Part shown: positions 43,139 through 51,188 of the stretch, one piece after another
Position numbering within the stretch: position 1 is the stretch's first letter
Layout of the letters: each line of letters opens with the position of its first letter
Assembly (NCBI GenBank): GCA_964493425.1
Contig: CAZBMW010000005.1
Span: 94,159-158,158, forward strand
Source: CAYLMG01 sp964493425
GTDB taxonomy: Bacteria; Planctomycetota; Phycisphaerae; Sedimentisphaerales; Anaerobacaceae
Reading direction: 5' to 3'
DNA length: 64,000 nt
Translations under genes and position numbers: made by a program
Notes under the pieces: generated by a model
The model's input: the letters and a program-made list of their open reading frames with translations, nothing else
Told to the model about the DNA's origin: nothing
The model's database searches: none

Positions 43139-43951
43139 TTGAATTATTGGGCTCATATCCCGGAAAGAATAAACCCTGTTGCGATATCCTTCGGTTCAAT
43201 CAAAATTTACTGGTATAGTATTTTGTATTTCTTTTCATTTGTAATGGTATATTTCCTAATATCTTACAGGATAAAGAAAGAAAAACTGCCATATAAACGG
43301 GAAAATATTATTATACTTCTTCTGACTGGTGTAATAATTGCTTTAGTCTGTGGAAGAATAGGCTATGTGTTGATATACAACCTTAAATATTTTATAAATC
43401 ATCCCTTGCGAATATTTTTACCAATAGATTTCTCCCAGGGAGCAAATTATAAAGGGATTAAAGGTCTTTCATACCATGGAGGACTAGCAGGGATATTGAT
43501 TGCCTCTGTTATTGTTGCAAAAAAATTCAAAATCGATTTCTGGAAGCTAGGCGATATATTCATTTCTGCTATACCACTTGGTTATATGTTCGGCCGAATC
43601 GGAAATTTTGTAAACGGTGAGCTTTATGGGCGAATTACAAATAGTTTTTTGGGAATGTATTTTCCATCTGACCAGACTCATTCATTAAGACATCCATCTC
43701 AGCTTTATGAGGCTTGTTTTGAAGGTCTTGTACTTTTTATCATTTTATGGAGCTTGAGGAAAAAGAAAATATTTGACGGCTTTTTATTTTCAATGTATTT
43801 TATAGGTTATGGATTAGCGAGGTTTTTTACGGAGTATTTCCGAGAACCAGACCCAACGCCGGGTTTTGTACTGGGTAATATCACAATAGGACAATTGCTC
43901 TCTTTAGTTATGATATTTATTGGATTTATGATAATATTATTAAAACGATAA
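43139..43951 (+). CDS. lgt: prolipoprotein diacylglyceryl transferase
   Basis: Adds diacylglycerol to the lipobox cysteine of prolipoproteins, the first step of lipoprotein maturation in the inner membrane. The 270 residues contain seven predicted helices. The catalytic region is GLSYHGGLAGILIA, the Lgt signature is FGRIGNFVNGELYGRIT (about 157-173) and RHPSQLYEACFEG follows. The start is TTG (TGGAA 8 nt before). Codon use is clearly more AT-rich than in neighbouring lemA. Lgt is essential in Gram-negative bacteria, and the lipoproteins in this window depend on it. AGGGAG-led small gene follows at 43993. Confidence 0.93.
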   Translation: MNYWAHIPERINPVAISFGSIKIYWYSILYFFSFVMVYFLISYRIKKEKLPYKRENIIILLLTGVIIALVCGRIGYVLIYNLKYFINHPLRIFLPIDFSQGANYKGIKGLSYHGGLAGILIASVIVAKKFKIDFWKLGDIFISAIPLGYMFGRIGNFVNGELYGRITNSFLGMYFPSDQTHSLRHPSQLYEACFEGLVLFIILWSLRKKKIFDGFLFSMYFIGYGLARFFTEYFREPDPTPGFVLGNITIGQLLSLVMIFIGFMIILLKR

Positions 43952-43992
43952 GTAGTATATTTTGAAATAAGGAAAATTTAGGGAGAAGTAAT

Positions 43993-44229
43993 ATGAAAAA
44001 CAAAAGGTTTTTGATAGTTTTATTATTATTTATTACGGTTGTTCTTGTCGGCCTTTATTGGGGCTGTAATGAAACCTTAGTCGTTCCCGATAAAGACAGT
44101 GCTGCACAAATAAAAATTTCTGAACTTGAGCAGAGATTGATGAGGATCGAAGCAGAAAAAAATCAAAAAGAGATTGACCAGCTAAAAAAGGAATTGGCCG
44201 AACTTAAAGCAGAAAAAGCTAATAAATAA
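43993..44229 (+). CDS. small membrane-anchored coiled-coil protein, possible lipoprotein
   Basis: 78 residues. A hydrophobic segment (about 5-24) ends in GLYWGCNE; Cys25 could be lipidated, but Trp at -2 is unusual for a lipobox, so a plain membrane anchor is also possible. The rest is a heptad-rich coiled coil (ISELEQRLMRIEAEKNQKEI onward). AGGGAG lies 7 nt before the ATG. It is 41 bp after lgt and probably co-transcribed. It resembles Lpp-like or phage-shock coiled coils only in general form. No named family is claimed. Confidence 0.65.
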   Translation: MKNKRFLIVLLLFITVVLVGLYWGCNETLVVPDKDSAAQIKISELEQRLMRIEAEKNQKEIDQLKKELAELKAEKANK

Positions 44230-44437
44230 AATTTTACTACTATTAATGGTTTATAGTCAATCTATCTAAAACCGGGAGAATAAAGTGGTCATTTGTTAGT
44301 TTTCAGCCAAGGAGTTGTCAACCACAGCTTCGACACGGGAGGAATAACATTGAATTAGAGGGAATGTTTAACTGTTTTCATTGTTTCTCTGCGCAATCCT
44401 CAGTAAAATTCTTTGCGTCTTTTCAAGTCTGTTTCTC

Positions 44438-44545
44438 TGCCGTTTCTGCCTGCGGTTCGGATTGTCGTTAAATTCTCTAATTAACCAATTAACTATTTAA
44501 CTAATTCGCTCATTGCGGCCTCCGGCAGAAACCGCACATTTTACT
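44438..44545 (-). repeat. second repeat family, copy 3 (inverted)
   Basis: On the minus strand it begins GCGGTTTCTGCCGGAGGCCG, as copy 1 does, and ends GAACCGCAGGCAGAAAC. The interior is AT-rich here (ATTAGTTAAATAG) and differs from the other copies, so the termini are the conserved part. Confidence 0.6.
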
Positions 44546-44769
44546 GACTGATTTTCTCTGTGGCCTCTGTGTGCTCTGTGGCAAAGTTTTACTTGTGTTT
44601 TTTCGTGTTTATTTGTGGTTGTTTTTGGTAATTTGAATTTTGATAATTTGAATTTGTTTCGGATTTCGATATTCGGATTTCGGATTTTCATCCCATATAC
44701 CGATACACTCATACACTGATACACTAATTGTTTTTTCTCTTGAACATATTGCTCCTATATGGTATAAAG

Positions 44770-45290
44770 CTTTTGTGTGTTAGCAAACACACGTAGGGAG
44801 GAAAGTTCCTCACGCATCGGCCAGCTTGTCTCGCCGAAGTCTTGACGTAGGCGGACGGCCAAGCCAAAATATTATTCATAACTCCATTTTGGCAGGGGTT
44901 TTACAAATGCCCAAAAATTTAAGAGTCCTGAGTTCAATCTCGTTTAGCCCTGCCACTTGTTGGCAGGGTTGTATCGAGCATCGAGAATCCAGCATCGAGC
45001 ATCAAATAACTAATTCTCTAATTAACAAATTCACCAATTCACAAATTAACTCTCAAAACGCACCTCTACATCTGTCAAGAGAACTCTACAAATCGACCCT
45101 TTTTATGCAAAACAAAGCCAATTTAAAAATCACCCGAATTAATATAAGCACCTGTATTACAAATACTTACGGCAATTTAATTGCCAAAAGCACTCCCAAA
45201 AACAAAGCCAAACAAAGCCAATTCAAAGCCAATTTTAGCCCAAAATTGGCTTCTGTTTTCCCAAATCGACTTTCATTCAGTTACTAAAAT
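44770..45290 (+). repeat. dispersed repeat module, copy B (NKAN type)
   Basis: Same block order as 5959-6345, inverted relative to it. GTGTGTT/AACACAC hairpin (44775-44792), GCATCGGCCAGC, AATTC words ending AATTAACTCTCAAAA, TATGCAAAAC, AAAAGCACTCCCAAAAAC, then nine-base words, here CAAAGCCAA. The closing hairpin is AAGCCAATTTT (45226-45236) with AAAATTGGCTT (45242-45252). An additional block CCGAAGTCTTGACGTAGGCG at 44834 is shared with 42918-42939. Confidence 0.75.
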
Positions 45291-45361
45291 CCGCAAAATC
45301 TGCACTTTTAGCCAAAATTTCGATTATTCAAAAAACCTTCTGCTTTCCGATATATAAAGTT

Positions 45362-46216
45362 ATGGAAACAGAACTGAACGAAAAGTTGAAAACAAAATTA
45401 TGTCCCTTTTGCGCCGAAGTTATTCAGCAGCAGGCTGTTAAGTGCAGATTTTGCGGCGAAATCTTAAGTCCGGACCGCATAAAAGCCGTCGAAAAGGCTG
45501 TAACGCCGGCTGAACCGGATAGCAAAAATAACGAGAGAATTCTGTATGCGGGCCGGCCCTCACTCTGGGCAATGGCCGGCACCTGCGTTAAGGCACTTAT
45601 TGTTCTCGCTTTTGCGTATTTTCTGACAAAGTATCCGCTCGAAAATCTGCCTGTTTTTACAGAGGCAGAAACTGAAAGCCCCATACCTGCACCAAACTAT
45701 AGCGGTTATGAAGCTGAAAGTTATACCACTGCCGATAACGGCACAGCCGCCAATTACGGGATGTCGGCTGAAGCTGAAAATACCCGAGCTGACGGACGCC
45801 CAACCAGGCCTTTTTATATTATTGAGCTTACGTCAAATCAGATTGCCGCCATCTCGAAATATCGGGTCATCTTCGGTATGGGCCTGTTTATATTTGTTCC
45901 GCTGGTGCTTTTGCTTAAGGCCTTTAAGCTCAAGATGATGCATTACGAGGTCACGCCGGAACGCATTGAGTTCAGCAGAGGCATTCTCGACAGGAAAGTT
46001 GACAATATTGATATGTTCCGCGTAATCGATTTGAAGATGCGCAGGTCTTTGCTTGACTGTATCGTCGGCGTCGGTACTGTCGGTTTGATAACGACCGACA
46101 AGACCGACCCGGTGTTCAATTTCGAAAAGGTTCGCAGGGCCCGCAGGCTTTACAATATCATCAAAATGGCCAGCCTTGAAGCCGACCGCACGACCAACGT
46201 CGTTCACCTCGAATAG
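45362..46216 (+). CDS. zinc-ribbon and PH-like (bPH2) membrane protein
   Basis: 284 residues. An N-terminal zinc ribbon, CPFCAEVIQQQAVKCRFCG (about 14-32), is followed by a linker, a first hydrophobic helix (about 74-94), a Ser/Tyr/Ala-rich stretch, and a second helix (about 178-200). After these comes a bacterial PH-like domain with HYEVTPERIEFSRGILDRKV and IDMFRVIDLKMRRSLL. The domain pair is common in planctomycetes; the function is unknown. It follows island II and precedes a gap of about 215 bp with nothing visible. Confidence 0.82.
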   Translation: METELNEKLKTKLCPFCAEVIQQQAVKCRFCGEILSPDRIKAVEKAVTPAEPDSKNNERILYAGRPSLWAMAGTCVKALIVLAFAYFLTKYPLENLPVFTEAETESPIPAPNYSGYEAESYTTADNGTAANYGMSAEAENTRADGRPTRPFYIIELTSNQIAAISKYRVIFGMGLFIFVPLVLLLKAFKLKMMHYEVTPERIEFSRGILDRKVDNIDMFRVIDLKMRRSLLDCIVGVGTVGLITTDKTDPVFNFEKVRRARRLYNIIKMASLEADRTTNVVHLE

Positions 46217-46432
46217 TAAAAACGAGATTTGCTATCAAATGAAGCCAGCATCTGTAAATGGCAATTCAACATTGATGTACAGCAGCTTTCTCTATAGCAA
46301 TCGAGGGAGATGTTTTGCAGAGGAGATATGGAGGGATTTTGGGGGATTTTTAGTGTTTGACATTTTTTTGTAATAGCTTAGGATAAAAGGTTTAAGAGAG
46401 AATTTCGAAATGTATAATATGGTATTGAGGAT

Positions 46433-47839
46433 ATGAACGGCGAGAGTGCAAAATCCGGTATGGCCAAGTCGTGGGTCTTTTTTGAGAAGGCCCGGAGCGT
46501 GGCTGAGAAGGGTAACTACGATTACGCTATCGATATGTATATAGATGGTCTGCGCTGTGCGCCGGAGTCGGTTCTTGACGGTCATATGAAGCTTCATTCG
46601 CTTGCGCTCGAGAGGAAGGAAAAGGGCGGTAAAAAGCCTACTATGATGGAAAGAGTAAAGAGGCTTCGGGGCAAGCGCCAGGAGCCGCTGGAACAGATGC
46701 TAAGTGCCGAATATCTTTTCGCAAAGGACCCGAGTAACATATCTTATGGCGAGTCGATGCTGAAGGCGGCGATAACAGGCGAGTTTAAGGATACAGCGAG
46801 GTGGGTCGCGGATTTGCTGTTTCAGATGAATAACGCAGCGAGAAAACCTTCTTTCCACACATATATATTATTAAAGGACAGCTACTCGCAAATACAGGAG
46901 TTTGACCGGGCACTATTGGCAATTCAGTGCGCGATTAAGCTCAGACCCGAGGATGGAGACCTGGCAGATGAGTACAAGAGGCTTTCGGCGGAGCTTACGT
47001 TAGCGAGGGGTAAATACGACCAGGAAGGCGACTTCAGACATTCCATAAAAGACCGCGAGCTCCAGGAGAAGCTTCAGTCCCAGGAGAGTGTTGTCAAAAC
47101 AGAGGATTACCGGATTACTGCGGTCAGAGATGCGAAGGAGGCGCTGGCTGAGGAGCCGGATTTGCCGAGGAACATTTATAATCTTGCTCAAGCGCTTTTA
47201 GAAATGGAAGATGAGGACTCGGAAAATGAGGCGATAGAGCTTTTGGAAAAGACGTATTTGAAGAAGAGCGATTTCAGCTATAAGCAGAAAGCCGGCCAGA
47301 TAAGAATAAAGCAGCTCAAGCGCAAGCTGAGAGATGCAAAGTTTGAATTGGAGGTAGAGCCGGATGACGCGGAGGCAAAGGCAGCAATCGAGCGGCTTGG
47401 AAAGCAGTTGAACGAAGCGAGCCTGGAGCACTACCGGCTTTGCGTCGAGAATTACCCGACGGATTTGCAGGCCAAGTATGAATATGGGAACTGTCTGGTT
47501 GATAATGAGCGATATGATGAGGCGATACCACTATATCAGGAGGCGCAGAAGGACCCGCGGCACCGGATAACATCGATGGGTAAGATTGGATTGTGTTTTT
47601 ATCTGAAGGGCTGGTATGCAGACGCAATCGATGTTTTCAAGCAGGCGATTGATTCCTACGAGATAAAGGAAGATAATGTCGCCAAGGAGCTGCGCTACAA
47701 TCTCGGCAAGGCCTACGAAGCAAGCGGTGAGGAGGACAAGGCACTGGAGATATATCGCAAGATAGCACAGCTTGACTTTGCATACAGGGACATTCGTCAG
47801 CGAGTTGACAAGCTGAGAAAGAAAAAACAAGAGGGCTGA
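46433..47839 (+). CDS. tetratricopeptide-repeat protein
   Basis: 468-residue cytosolic helical-repeat protein, no signal peptide. TPR units are visible at the N-terminus (AEKGNYDYAIDMYIDGLRCA), around 150-185 (EFDRALLAIQCAIKLRPEDG) and in the C-terminal third (NERYDEAIPLYQEAQKDP, then FYLKGWYADAIDVFKQAID and ALEIYRKIA). A charged coiled-coil-like segment with KQLKRKLRDAKFELEVE separates them. TPR proteins bind partners; none is named by context. GAGG is 6 nt before the ATG, and rpsT follows by about 80 bp in the same direction. Confidence 0.86.
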   Translation: MNGESAKSGMAKSWVFFEKARSVAEKGNYDYAIDMYIDGLRCAPESVLDGHMKLHSLALERKEKGGKKPTMMERVKRLRGKRQEPLEQMLSAEYLFAKDPSNISYGESMLKAAITGEFKDTARWVADLLFQMNNAARKPSFHTYILLKDSYSQIQEFDRALLAIQCAIKLRPEDGDLADEYKRLSAELTLARGKYDQEGDFRHSIKDRELQEKLQSQESVVKTEDYRITAVRDAKEALAEEPDLPRNIYNLAQALLEMEDEDSENEAIELLEKTYLKKSDFSYKQKAGQIRIKQLKRKLRDAKFELEVEPDDAEAKAAIERLGKQLNEASLEHYRLCVENYPTDLQAKYEYGNCLVDNERYDEAIPLYQEAQKDPRHRITSMGKIGLCFYLKGWYADAIDVFKQAIDSYEIKEDNVAKELRYNLGKAYEASGEEDKALEIYRKIAQLDFAYRDIRQRVDKLRKKKQEG

Positions 47840-47920
47840 GCTCTATCGAGCCCCAGTCGATTGTATTGTTAATAGAAGAATTGTTATATTGAAAGTTTAA
47901 GGTGAATTTAGGAGATAGAT

Positions 47921-48196
47921 GTGGCACATTCGTTATCAGCGAAGAAAAGGATAAGGCAGAACGCGAAGAGAAGGATGGCTAATCGCGTCCGCAAAAGCCA
48001 GATAAAGACACAGACGAAGCACTTTGAGCAGGCTTTGTCGGCCGGCGATGCGAAGGCTGCCGAGGAACAGCTTCGACTCGCAGTTAAAAGGCTTGACAAG
48101 GCGGCTTCGAAGAGCACGATGCACAAAAGAACTGCTGCGCGGAAAAAGTCCCGTCTGGCGAAGAAGCTCAATCAGCTCAAGGGCCAGAAGAGATAA
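47921..48196 (+). CDS. rpsT: 30S ribosomal protein S20
   Basis: Helical primary-binding protein of the 30S subunit. The 91 residues begin MAHSLSAKKRIRQNAKRRMA and include SQIKTQTKHFEQALSAGD and KAASKSTMHKRTAARKKSRL, both characteristic. The start is GTG with TAGGAGA upstream, not ATG. A terminator shared with the convergent TRAP operon follows. Confidence 0.95.
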   Translation: MAHSLSAKKRIRQNAKRRMANRVRKSQIKTQTKHFEQALSAGDAKAAEEQLRLAVKRLDKAASKSTMHKRTAARKKSRLAKKLNQLKGQKR

Positions 48197-48236
48197 AAGT
48201 TGTTAAAATCGATTTGTTGAATTTTGGATTGAAGAA

Positions 48237-48265
48237 AACGGCTGAAAAAACCAGCCGTCTTAGTT
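48237..48265. terminator. bidirectional terminator between rpsT and the hexuronate operon
   Basis: ACGGCTG/CAGCCGT stem with an A-rich loop. The right side leads into TCTTAGTTT for rpsT and the left side (minus strand) into TTTTCTTC for the TRAP operon. The two transcripts meet here. Confidence 0.75.
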
Positions 48266-48271
48266 TATGTT

Positions 48272-49573
48272 CTACTTTAATAACCCGAGCTGCTCCGGCA
48301 GCCAGAGAGATAAAGGCTCTATGTAGGAACATACAAACAGCATTAAAACCATTGCGGCGTAAAACAATAGTATCTGTTTCATAATTTTTGTCACGCTTGT
48401 TTTTGCGATACCACAACCCAGAAACAAACAGGTCCCCACCGGAGGGGTGCATAATCCGATACACAAGTTCATAATCATAATTATCCCGAAATGCAAAGGA
48501 TTTATCCCGAACTGAGCCGCTACCGGCAGAAAGATGGGAGTGAAAATGAGCACTGCCGGCGTCATATCCATAAATGTCCCCACCGCAAGCAAAATCAAAT
48601 TGATTATAAGCAGTACTATGATTTTATTATCCGTTAGTCCCAGCAGAGTGGAACTGATATCCTGGGGGACGCTTTCGGCAGCTAATACCCAGCTCATCGC
48701 CATACTCGTACCAATCAGCATAAACACGACCGAAGTAGTGACTCCGGCCTGAAGCAGAATTTTCGGCAGCTCTTTCCACCTGACTTCCTTATAAAAGAAG
48801 ACCGCCAGAAAAAACGAATAAAGCACTGCTACAGCGGAAGCCTCAGTCGGGGTAAAAACACCTCCCAAAATTCCGCCAAGAACGATTACAATCAGCAGAA
48901 GGGCTGGTATAGCTCTTAAAAATCGTATAAAGGATTCCCCCCTGACAAGACTTTCGCCTTCTCCATAGTTTCTTTTGAATGAAATGATTCCGCTAACTAC
49001 CATTAGAGCGAGTCCGACAAGGATACCCGGAATAACACCCGCAAAAAATATAGCTGCTATAGAGACAGCTCCGCCGGTAGCCAGAGAATAGACAATCATA
49101 ATATTGCTCGGAGGTATCAACAGTCCGGTTGTAGCGGCTGTAACCGTCACGGAAGCGTTAAAATTTTTGTCATATCCTCTTTTGTTCATCAGGGGAATCA
49201 TAAAACCGCCTACACTCGAGATTGCCGCAGTAGCGGACCCTGAAATCGCGCCAAAAAACATACAGGTAAGGATGTTGACAAAGGCAAGGCCGCCGCGAAA
49301 CCTGCCCACGAGGACGTTGGCGAAATCGATAAGACGCCTCGCGATACCGCCATGACCCATCAGCAGGCCGGACAAAATAAAAAACGGAATCGCCAAAAGA
49401 GCGAAACTATCGATACCGGTTGCAACTTTATGAGCCACTGAAACAAAAGAAGGAAGGTCGCCCATCGCAAAAATTGCCAGTAACGCCGCAAGACCCATCG
49501 AAAACGCAACGGGAACATTTAAGGTTAAAAGAATAACAAAAACAATAACTAATACCACTACCGGAAAATCCAT
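48272..49573 (-). CDS. dctM: TRAP transporter large permease
   Basis: DctM-type subunit that moves organic acids with sodium, using a periplasmic binding protein. The 433 residues contain about 12 helices, including MGLAALLAIFAMGDLPSFVS and the family stretch GSATAAISSVGGFMIPLMNK, then AATTGLLIPPSNIMIVYSLA and LAVGTFMDMTPAVLIFTPIF. It is the last gene of the operon; with DctQ and DctP it is a complete TRAP system. Given UxaC and UxaE upstream, galacturonate or glucuronate (or their oligomers) are the likely substrates. Confidence 0.95.
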   Translation of the reverse strand: MDFPVVVLVIVFVILLTLNVPVAFSMGLAALLAIFAMGDLPSFVSVAHKVATGIDSFALLAIPFFILSGLLMGHGGIARRLIDFANVLVGRFRGGLAFVNILTCMFFGAISGSATAAISSVGGFMIPLMNKRGYDKNFNASVTVTAATTGLLIPPSNIMIVYSLATGGAVSIAAIFFAGVIPGILVGLALMVVSGIISFKRNYGEGESLVRGESFIRFLRAIPALLLIVIVLGGILGGVFTPTEASAVAVLYSFFLAVFFYKEVRWKELPKILLQAGVTTSVVFMLIGTSMAMSWVLAAESVPQDISSTLLGLTDNKIIVLLIINLILLAVGTFMDMTPAVLIFTPIFLPVAAQFGINPLHFGIIMIMNLCIGLCTPPVGTCLFLGCGIAKTSVTKIMKQILLFYAAMVLMLFVCSYIEPLSLWLPEQLGLLK

Positions 49574-49594
49574 AAAATCACTTTACCCCTTTTT

Positions 49595-50125
49595 CTAATC
49601 GAGCTCTTCGGGCACCTCATGCTGTGATTGAAACGTTTCAATTTTCTCAGGATGCTCTATGCAAAGTATAAGGCGCTCAATAAGTGCGAGGACACTATAC
49701 AAGAGCATAAAACCGCCGCTGATAGGAACAGCCAGATAAACATAACCCATTCTTATCCCGAGGGCAGGAGACGTCTGCACTAAAGTTCGAACCAGGTCAA
49801 TACCGCCGAGAATCATTACAAAAAATGAAAAACAGGCGATACAGAAAAACACGAAAATCTCTACGTATATTTTTGTTTTTTTATCCAGCTTGCCGACAAA
49901 ATAATCTATTCCCAGATGCGCGCCTCGATTCAGTGCAACGGCTGCTCCGAGCAAAGCGACCCAGATTAAAAGAAAAATTGCCAGCTCCTCAGTCCAGCTG
50001 CTGGGATCTGCGAGTATAAAACGCGTAAAAACCTGCCACAAAACATCGACGACGAGTACAGCGACAACGACCATCACAAGAATTTCAAGTGCCCTGTCGA
50101 GGACTTTTTTGGCTTTTAAAAACAT
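49595..50125 (-). CDS. dctQ: TRAP transporter small permease
   Basis: DctQ-type subunit, 176 residues, four helices. Seen: LVVDVLWQVFTRFILADPSS followed by WTEELAIFLLIWVALLGAAV, the conserved family segment around helices 1-2, and LAVPISGGFMLLYSVLALIE around helix 4. Start and the preceding dctP stop overlap by one base (TAATG), so they are coupled. It forms the membrane complex with DctM. Confidence 0.94.
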   Translation of the reverse strand: MFLKAKKVLDRALEILVMVVVAVLVVDVLWQVFTRFILADPSSWTEELAIFLLIWVALLGAAVALNRGAHLGIDYFVGKLDKKTKIYVEIFVFFCIACFSFFVMILGGIDLVRTLVQTSPALGIRMGYVYLAVPISGGFMLLYSVLALIERLILCIEHPEKIETFQSQHEVPEELD

Positions 50126-51114
50126 TATTCAATCTCCCTGATTCGCTTTATTAAAGCACCAAGCTCGGTGTCTTCGTATCTTTCCCACATCGACTCGACG
50201 GACTGCTGGAAAGGCTCTTTGTCAGGCCGGATAATGGTTACACCGGCGTCCCTGACTTTTTCCAGTGAAGCCTGTTCCGCCTCTTTCCATAACTTGATGT
50301 TATATTCCACCGATTCATCTACAGCTTGTTGCAGGATTTGCTGCTGCTCTTCGTTCAGGCTCTTCCAGGTCCTTGTGCTTATCAGCAGCATATCGGGCAG
50401 GCGAACGTGCTCATCGAGAATATAGAATTTACAAATCTCGAAATGTCGTGACGTTTCAAAGGACGGCGGATTGTTTTCAGCTGCGTCAACAACACCCTGG
50501 TCCAGAGAGGTATATAATTCTCCCCAGGAAATTGGTGTGGGCGAGCCGCCCATCGCTTCAATCATCTGCATAGCCATAACACTTTCCATAACACGTATTT
50601 TGAGCCCGTGCAGGTCTTCCGGACTGTGAATTTCCTTTTTTGCATAAAAACTTCTGGCTCCTGCATCATAATAACACAACCCCCGAAGTCCCTTATTAGT
50701 TCCAGCCACGAGCAATTCCCGGCCGATGGGACCTTTTAAAACCTTCCAGTAATGCTCTGAATCTCTGAACAAGTAAGGAATTCCGAAAATTTGTATCTCC
50801 GGTACAAACCCTTCCATCGGGGCTGTTGAGGTTTTTGTCATAGCGAGATACCCGAGCTGAAGCGCTTCGATGCATTCCTTTTCGGTTCCGAGCTGTTCGC
50901 TGGGAAAAATCTGAACAATCAAACTGCCGCCGGATTTTTCTTTGACCAACTCGGCCATATATTCCATCGTCTTATGAACAGGGTGACGTGTATTGAGGCT
51001 ATGAGCCAACCTTAAAATACGGATGTCTGCCCCGGATTTGTTACCTGCAAAAAAATAATTCAGAATCAACAAGGCCGCTAAAATTACAATAAATATGAAC
51101 AGTCCCTTTTTCAT
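50125..51114 (-). CDS. dctP: TRAP transporter substrate-binding protein
   Basis: Periplasmic receptor, 329 residues. The N-terminal signal or anchor (about 1-22) is followed by LRLAHSLNTRHPVHKTMEYM, the DctP core LIVQIFPSEQLGTEKECIEA, and LKIRVMESVMAMQMIEAMGG. The conserved Arg in GLKIRVM is the carboxylate-binding residue of this family, and DAAENNPPSFETSRHFE contains another conserved segment. It belongs with DctQ and DctM. A hexuronate or its derivative is the likely ligand from context. Confidence 0.95.
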   Translation of the reverse strand: MKKGLFIFIVILAALLILNYFFAGNKSGADIRILRLAHSLNTRHPVHKTMEYMAELVKEKSGGSLIVQIFPSEQLGTEKECIEALQLGYLAMTKTSTAPMEGFVPEIQIFGIPYLFRDSEHYWKVLKGPIGRELLVAGTNKGLRGLCYYDAGARSFYAKKEIHSPEDLHGLKIRVMESVMAMQMIEAMGGSPTPISWGELYTSLDQGVVDAAENNPPSFETSRHFEICKFYILDEHVRLPDMLLISTRTWKSLNEEQQQILQQAVDESVEYNIKLWKEAEQASLEKVRDAGVTIIRPDKEPFQQSVESMWERYEDTELGALIKRIREIE

Positions 51115-51188
51115 TTTTTTATTCAGGCCTTATATTCCATATCAAAACAGTTATATATATCAGGCAAACAGCATAATTTTCAAAGATA

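Larger units (their letters stand above)
44230..45361. other. repeat-rich intergenic island II
   Basis: About 1.1 kb without a credible gene. It carries an inverted copy of the second repeat family (44438-44545), a copy of the first family (44770-45290), and between them degenerate words such as TCTGTGGC and TTTGTGGT. Open frames in it lack ribosome sites. Confidence 0.7.

Noticed and set aside
44826..45287. Plus-strand 153-codon frame in repeat island II
   Set aside because: It is repeat copy B read as protein, with low-complexity Asn/Lys/Ser words. No start signal.
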